The translations under genes and the position numbers were made by a program. The notes beneath the pieces were generated by a model. That model saw only the letters and a list, made by a program, of their open reading frames with translations. It was not told where the DNA came from and ran no database searches. Positions 53,983-58,680 of a stretch of DNA of 58,680 nucleotides are shown piece by piece. How positions within the stretch are numbered: position 1 is the first letter of the stretch; each line of letters starts with the position of its first letter. The DNA comes from Oscillospiraceae bacterium (GTDB taxonomy: Bacteria; Bacillota; Clostridia; Oscillospirales; Ruminococcaceae). Location of the stretch: the NCBI GenBank assembly GCA_017427265.1, contig JAFRTG010000017.1:1-58680 (forward strand). The letters are read 5' to 3'.

Positions 53983-54038
53983 AAAAACCGTGATCCGAAA
54001 CACAGGCTTTGTGCAGGCGTTTTGAATCACGGTTTTCT
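53983..54038 (+). terminator. Terminator of the CapA-type gene
   Basis: AAAACCGTGAT / ATCACGGTTTT (53984-53994 with 54026-54036), extended inside by CGAAAC/GTTTTG. Confidence 0.82.
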
Positions 54039-54103
54039 GTTGTCGGATTGCATAATTTTAGTACGCCTATTTTATCAATAATCACAAAAACAGTACTGAA
54101 GCC

Positions 54104-54132
54104 TTGACTTTGTACTGATGGTTTATTATAAT
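54104..54132 (+). promoter_or_regulatory. Promoter upstream of the scaffoldin genes
   Basis: TTGACT, 17-bp spacer, TATAAT. It is the only clear promoter before the ScaA-like gene, 1.1 kb away, so the scaffoldin transcript may have a very long leader. Confidence 0.75.
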
Positions 54133-54371
54133 GGTAGTAAGCCGTATTATGCGGGTACGTATACCCTTTTGACGGAACGGGGCTCTCGGACAGAGAATTC
54201 CGGACCGCTTCAGAGGGCGTTTTCCCGCTGCGGAAATACAGACGGACAGCCCGTCCGGAATCCCGTTTTCGGGAGCTTCCGGGGTGCGGAATGTTCGCGT
54301 ATATGAAGGGGAATGGATCAGCGCATTCCTTGGAGTATAATTAAAATTCTCATGAAAGAAGGAGGAAAGGA

Positions 54372-55187
54372 ATGAAGGCGCAGAAGGCGGCAGCCGCTGT
54401 GCCCGCAGACAGCCGGTGCATGTGATGCATCTCAGGCCGTCCTTCGGAATGGACAGTCGCAGGAAGAAACCCGGATCCCGGATGCTGCCGGTACGAAAGA
54501 CAGCGGAACGGAACGGGACGATTCATGCGGCGGCATTTGGCAGGATGACATGCGGTGCAGAAGCCAGCAGGGCATGTTCTGCGGTGACATCAGATGCTGC
54601 AGCTTCCGGCATACGGATGCAGGAATGCTTTCATTCACAGGCACGCAGATCCGGATGCAGTGTGTTTGCTGATCTGACGGCTGAAGGAGGAGCGAAATTC
54701 CTTCCGGCTGACGTTTCACAGAGAAACGCGGGCGGAGAAGATCGTTCCGGCGGCGGGGGAGACCGCGGATGCGGAAAAGTCGCAGGCCGAATGAGATGCA
54801 GGACATTCACCGGACAGTGCAGACTGTGCAGAAGGCGATTCCGGCAGCAGGCTGCCGAAGCATAAACCGAAAGCGCCGCAGCATACGCAAAACGCAGATT
54901 GTGGATCCGACAGGCTGCTCACGATTGCAGACGAGACGCTGATGCTCCGCTCCCCGATGGGCAAGCAGAGCCGTCGCAAACCGGAGCGCAGGGGAGATTC
55001 AGCCACGGGGGATATACAGACGCACGGGTAACTGTATGATCCCGAGTTCCGTGATATGCGGCCGGGAGGCGCGTATCAACTGCAACATTTCAACTCCGGC
55101 AAAAACGCCGCTGACTCCGCAGAATTGCTCCGCGGGGACTTGCCGGAAAACAAGAACCCAACAAAACCAAATAAACAAAGTGTTTGA
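54372..55187 (+). pseudogene. Degenerate coding-like leader before the scaffoldins
   Basis: A textbook ribosome site (AAGGAGGAAAGG) precedes ATG 54372, but the frame stops after 17 codons (TGA 54423-54425). Beyond this, protein-like stretches appear in shifting frames: CDASQAVLRNGQSQEE..., then EKIVPAAGETADAEKSQAE, then TIADETLMLRSPMGKQ, and a final run YDPEFRDMRPGGAYQLQHFN ending at TGA 55187. This looks like one gene of about 270 codons broken by several frameshifts, or a short leader peptide with an untranslated region that only resembles coding. No family is recognised. Confidence 0.35.
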
Positions 55188-55237
55188 ACCGGGCGATGCG
55201 GCTTGCACGGGATCAAACCAGAAAGGATTAAGTTGTC

Positions 55238-57034
55238 ATGAAGAAATTCATCTCTGCTCTTTCGTCGTTCGTTATCGCGGCGACTGCTATGGGCGGCACG
55301 CTGGCGTTCACTTCGAACGCAGCCGTTAACGGCACTGTTGACAAAACGATTATCGCTATCCGTTCCGACGGAAAGAAAGAAGTCAATGTTAAGGCCGGTG
55401 ACACGGTCCCGGTTAAGGTCTATATTCCGCAGTCCAGCGGTTTCAACGGCCTGACCATGAAGTTTGCTATCGGTAAGGACGGCAACCTGAAGGATACACT
55501 GGGTCAGGGTTCTGTCAAGGACCGCAGCGAACCTCCGAAGGTCATTGAGAACTATAAGGATGCATTCGGCAACTACGGCATCGAAATGGTTCCGAAGGGC
55601 GACAAGGACTCCGGCTTCAGCAGACCGGGCTGCCTCTGCAGCGGCTCGCTCCAGGGCAAGACCAAGCAGGCAGGCAATGCCGGCACCGGTACCACACAGT
55701 TCACTGCTGAGACATGGATCGTGATCTGGAAGGCCGGCTCTCTGGAGATGGCCGCAAAGACCCCGATTGACTCCTACGGTGACTGGGTTGCACACGGCGG
55801 TGATGTCTCCAATAAGGAATTTGACTACGAAAATTATACGCGCGTTACGACATGGACGGCGGATGAGTCCTGGGCTTATGAGTATTCGCTGCTTGAATTC
55901 GATCTGGTTCTGCCGGACAATATGGCAGACGGCAGCTACACCTTCGATATTTACAGAGATACCATCATCAACACGCACCCGGCATCTCTGTTCAATGACA
56001 ATAACGAGCCGATTCCGGACGATCAGAGAAATACACTGAAGTCCAAGGTCGCATTCGATGAGACGATTTTCGACTATGATACTGAAGCGCTGACCATCAA
56101 TGTCGGCGATGTGGTACCGGGCACCACCACGCAGGAAACCCCGGGTACCACCACGACCGCTTCCTCTACCACTGATAGTAAGACAACTCCTTCGGATCCG
56201 GGTCCGAGCTCCGGTACTGTTACCTACAATCTCGTTCCGCAGGGTCTGGATTACACCAAGTCCACCGGCAAGGGCGTGAACAACAAAGTGACTGTTGAGC
56301 CGGGTCAGGAATTCAAGGTTGACTGGACGCTCAACGAGGATCCGGGTACCGCAGGTATCCAGATGGCTCTGGACTTCAGCCAGGTCACTATGAGCAAGGC
56401 TGTTATCGGCGACGCTTATGACGTTGTTCCTGAGTTCAACACCGATGTTCCGGATAAGAAGGGCCAGGTCGTTTATGCATGGGCAAAGAACGACGTTCAG
56501 GACTTCGATGATACCGAAGCTATCTGCACATTCACTGTTAAGGCACCGGAGACTCCCGGCACCTACACCATCGGCCTCGACACCAAGGAAACCAACAAGG
56601 TTGTTCCGAAGGATGAGACCAAGCCGTACACGATTGACTTCCGCGGTCTGGAAATCACTGTCGGTCAGGTAACCACCACTGAGACTGTGCCGACCACCAC
56701 TGAGACACAGCCGACCACGACTTCCACTGAGCCGACCACTGTGACCACTCCGGGCAGCACTGTCACTGTGCCGACCACGACTTCCACTGAGCCGACCACC
56801 TCGAAGCCGGCTGACACCGTTCTCTACGGTGACGTCAACTGCGACGGCGATGTCCGCATCAACGACGTTGTTCTGCTGAACAAGTATCTGGCTAAGAACG
56901 CAACTGTTTCTCCGCAGGGTCTGAAGAACGCTGACTGCGAATACGACGAGCAGGTCAACTCCAAGGACTCCACCAAGATCAAGCAGTTCCTGGCACTGAT
57001 CATTGAGCGCTCCGCTCTCGGCAAGCAGGCATAA
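55238..57034 (+). CDS. Two-cohesin scaffoldin with dockerin (ScaA-like)
   Basis: A 598-residue secreted protein; GAAAGGA upstream. Signal peptide MKKFISALSSFVIAATAMGG...SNAA. Cohesin 1 (about 35-290) is a long, diverged version with inserts (VKAGDTVPVKVYIPQSSGF, LLEFDLVLPDNMADGSYTF). A Thr linker follows, then cohesin 2 (about 325-468: VTYNLVPQGLD, EPGQEFKVDWTLNEDPGTAG, DFRGLEITVG), then a Thr-rich linker and a dockerin with DVNCDGDVRIND and DCEYDEQVNSKD loops. This dockerin differs from those on the enzymes, as expected for scaffoldin-to-scaffoldin docking. The plan fits ScaA of R. flavefaciens (few cohesins plus one dockerin). The ScaB-like gene follows 72 nt later. Confidence 0.9.
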   Translation: MKKFISALSSFVIAATAMGGTLAFTSNAAVNGTVDKTIIAIRSDGKKEVNVKAGDTVPVKVYIPQSSGFNGLTMKFAIGKDGNLKDTLGQGSVKDRSEPPKVIENYKDAFGNYGIEMVPKGDKDSGFSRPGCLCSGSLQGKTKQAGNAGTGTTQFTAETWIVIWKAGSLEMAAKTPIDSYGDWVAHGGDVSNKEFDYENYTRVTTWTADESWAYEYSLLEFDLVLPDNMADGSYTFDIYRDTIINTHPASLFNDNNEPIPDDQRNTLKSKVAFDETIFDYDTEALTINVGDVVPGTTTQETPGTTTTASSTTDSKTTPSDPGPSSGTVTYNLVPQGLDYTKSTGKGVNNKVTVEPGQEFKVDWTLNEDPGTAGIQMALDFSQVTMSKAVIGDAYDVVPEFNTDVPDKKGQVVYAWAKNDVQDFDDTEAICTFTVKAPETPGTYTIGLDTKETNKVVPKDETKPYTIDFRGLEITVGQVTTTETVPTTTETQPTTTSTEPTTVTTPGSTVTVPTTTSTEPTTSKPADTVLYGDVNCDGDVRINDVVLLNKYLAKNATVSPQGLKNADCEYDEQVNSKDSTKIKQFLALIIERSALGKQA

Positions 57035-57056
57035 TCCGCATTTGAATGATAAGGGC

Positions 57057-57089
57057 TTATGTGCGCGGGGGATAACTCTGCGCACATAA
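57057..57089 (+). other. Intercistronic hairpin between the two scaffoldin genes
   Basis: A perfect 10-bp stem TTATGTGCGC / GCGCACATAA with a 13-nt loop and no T-run, so it is not a typical terminator. It lies 22 nt past the ScaA-like stop and 17 nt before the next start. Hairpins in this position can block exonucleases or be processing sites and so set different transcript levels for the two scaffoldins. Confidence 0.7.
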
Positions 57090-57106
57090 ACCGGAAAGGG
57101 AACAAG

Positions 57107-58680
57107 ATGAAGAAACTCATTTCTGCGCTTTCTTCCCTTTGTCTTGCGACCACGTCTTTACTTGGTGCGTTTCCCGCACTTCCTGCTCCTGTTGCGGTGA
57201 AGGCAAATGCGGCGGGCAAGGTCGTTTACGATCTGGTTCCGCACGGCAAGACCTTTACTGCAGCATCCGGCACAGGAAACAACAAGTATCAGGCAACTGC
57301 GGGTGAAAATCTGACGATTGACTGGATCATCAAGGATGATCCGGGCACGGCCGGAATTCAGGTTTACCTCGACTTCAAGGAAGTTGAGGTTGTCAAAGCA
57401 ACGGTCGGCGATGCCTATGATCTCACACCGGAGTTCAATGACAGTGACGCAAACAAGGGCGGCCAAATCGTATACGCCTGGGCGAAGAGTGCGCTCCAGG
57501 ATTGCGATACCGATGAGGCTATCTGCAGCTTTAATGTAAAGGTTCCTTCGACAGACGGCACATATACCGTCGGTCTGGATACCAAAGAGAAGAACAAGGT
57601 CGTTCCGGTAAACGAGAATGATCCGTACACGATCGAGTTCCACGGACTCGACATCGTTGTCGGCGACCCGTCTTCCAACAAGACCACCGAGAAGCCGGCA
57701 CCGCAGCCGGGTTCCAATTCCGTAATCTACAACATCGTTCCGTCCAAGGGCACCTATACGGATGCTCAGTCCAGCGGCAAGGCTTACAATGAGTACACCG
57801 CACAGCCGGGCGAGACTCTGACGGTTGACTGGAAGATCAAGAATGATCCGGGTACCGCAGGTATTCAGATGTATCTGAACTTCAAGGACGTCGAGCTCGT
57901 CAAGGGCACTGTCGGTGATGCTTATGATCTGACACCTGAGTTCAACACCAGCGACGCCAACAAGGGCGGTCAGGTTGTTTATGCTTGGGCGAAGGATTCC
58001 GTTCAGGATTGCGACACCGATGAGGCAATCGCTTCCTTCCAGATCAAGGTTCCGTCCGCTGACGGCACATACTATATTGATCTGGACACCAAGGAAGTCA
58101 ACAAGGTCGTTCCGAAGGATGAGAACAAGCCGTATGACATCGTGTTCTACGGTCTGAAGATCACCGTCGGCGAACCTGGCAAGACCACCGAAAAGCCGGC
58201 ACCGCAGCCGGGCGAGAACTCTGTTATCTATAACATCGTTCCGTCCAAGGGTACCTACACGGATGCACAGTCCAGCGGCAAGGCTTACAACGAGTACACC
58301 GCACAACCGGGCGAGACCCTGACGGTTGACTGGAAGGTCACCAAGGATCCGGGCACTGCCGGTATCCAGATGTACCTGAACTTCAAGGACGTCGAGCTCG
58401 TCAAGGGCACTGTCGGTGATGCTTATGATCTGACACCTGAGTTCAACACCAGCGACGCCAACAAGGGCGGTCAGGTTGTTTACGCCTGGGCAAAGGATTC
58501 CGTTCAGGATTGCGACACCGATGAGGCAATCGCTTCCTTCCAGATCAAGGTTCCGTCCGCTGACGGCACATACTATATTGATCTGGACACCAAGGAAATC
58601 AACAAGGTCGTTCCGAAGGATGAGACCAAGCCGTATGACATCTGCTTCTACGGTCTGAAGATCACCGTCGGCGAACCCGG
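57107..58680 (+). CDS. Multi-cohesin scaffoldin, 5' part (ScaB-like), cut by window end
   Basis: Open from ATG 57107 (AAAGGGAA upstream) to the window edge, 524 codons seen. Signal peptide MKKLISALSSLCLATTSLLG...KANAA. Three cohesins follow without a break: about 38-186, 204-351, and 371-518, joined by short Lys/Thr/Pro linkers (KTTEKPAPQPG). Each has YxAxxGExLTxDWxxxxDPGTAGIQ and GGQxVYAWAKxxxQDCDTDEA. Cohesins 2 and 3 are nearly identical. Such an array is the primary scaffoldin that collects several dockerin enzymes or adaptors. An X-dockerin end that docks to a wall-anchored cohesin would be expected beyond the window. Confidence 0.93.
   Translation, partial: MKKLISALSSLCLATTSLLGAFPALPAPVAVKANAAGKVVYDLVPHGKTFTAASGTGNNKYQATAGENLTIDWIIKDDPGTAGIQVYLDFKEVEVVKATVGDAYDLTPEFNDSDANKGGQIVYAWAKSALQDCDTDEAICSFNVKVPSTDGTYTVGLDTKEKNKVVPVNENDPYTIEFHGLDIVVGDPSSNKTTEKPAPQPGSNSVIYNIVPSKGTYTDAQSSGKAYNEYTAQPGETLTVDWKIKNDPGTAGIQMYLNFKDVELVKGTVGDAYDLTPEFNTSDANKGGQVVYAWAKDSVQDCDTDEAIASFQIKVPSADGTYYIDLDTKEVNKVVPKDENKPYDIVFYGLKITVGEPGKTTEKPAPQPGENSVIYNIVPSKGTYTDAQSSGKAYNEYTAQPGETLTVDWKVTKDPGTAGIQMYLNFKDVELVKGTVGDAYDLTPEFNTSDANKGGQVVYAWAKDSVQDCDTDEAIASFQIKVPSADGTYYIDLDTKEINKVVPKDETKPYDICFYGLKITVGEP
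57709..58680 (+). repeat. 501-bp tandem repeat encoding near-identical cohesins
   Basis: The segment starting GATGCTCAGTCCAGCGGC at 57761 recurs at 58262, and GTCAAGGGCACTGTCGGTGA recurs exactly 501 bp apart, giving a 167-codon period. Large blocks are identical at the nucleotide level, pointing to recent duplication or ongoing gene conversion. More copies may lie past the window end. Confidence 0.9.

Noticed and set aside
55076-57085. A 669-codon minus-strand frame
   Set aside because: Shadow of the ScaA-like scaffoldin; no ribosome site or recognisable domain.

Overview
The window looks like a chromosome segment of a cellulosome-producing gut Ruminococcus (Bacillota, Oscillospiraceae). The evidence is a set of scaffoldins with Ruminococcus-type cohesins, dockerin-bearing GH9 and GH74 enzymes, an X-module/dockerin protein, Thr-rich linkers, a CIRCE-controlled groESL operon, Firmicutes-type sigma-A promoters with TGn extensions, and germination-type genes. 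The fairly high GC of the core suggests R. champanellensis or a close relative; this is inference.

Positions 1-10690 are an AT-richer accessory island. It has a fragment of a small protein, an XRE regulator with a protein of unknown function, a SLOG-family protein, and then a six-gene unit driven by a strong promoter at 2176-2205: a dynamin-like GTPase, a large HerA/DUF87-type ATPase, a DNA/RNA nuclease toxin with a YezG-like immunity protein, and a HExxH metallopeptidase with a small overlapping partner. The nuclease and the peptidase are unrelated in their catalytic parts but share one ungapped N-terminal motif (IKP, then FWKAEF) at almost the same residue position. That suggests a common sorting signal in an effector-delivery system built on a dynamin and an ATPase. 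This is the strongest candidate for an undescribed system.

Positions 10700-31600 are mainly core genes: groEL/groES with CIRCE, a metallophosphoesterase, a secreted XDoc (X module plus dockerin) protein, three BspA-type leucine-rich-repeat proteins with a GT2 glycosyltransferase, a sugar-binding lipoprotein, a DUF1015 protein, a Nudix hydrolase, and the cluster DUF2953-ytfJ-rluB.

Positions 31600-44800 carry an HtrA-type protease, a GH74-dockerin enzyme, tRNA-Arg(CCU), a decayed patch, an erythromycin-esterase-family protein, a broken CHAP-dockerin gene, a single-cohesin adaptor scaffoldin (ScaC-like), a NudC/histidine-phosphatase fusion, and two tandem MgtC-family proteins with a P-loop kinase.

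Positions 44800-58680 return to the cellulosome: GH9-CBM3c-dockerin; an ECF sigma factor overlapping a membrane anti-sigma-like protein whose outer part carries cohesin domains; a GerAA/GerAB-like pair; a CapA-type lipoprotein; and a promoter with a 1.1-kb degenerate leader leading to a two-cohesin scaffoldin (ScaA-like) and a multi-cohesin scaffoldin (ScaB-like) that runs off the window. The cohesin on the anti-sigma-like protein closely resembles those of the ScaB-like scaffoldin, which suggests the cell monitors the supply of dockerin enzymes.
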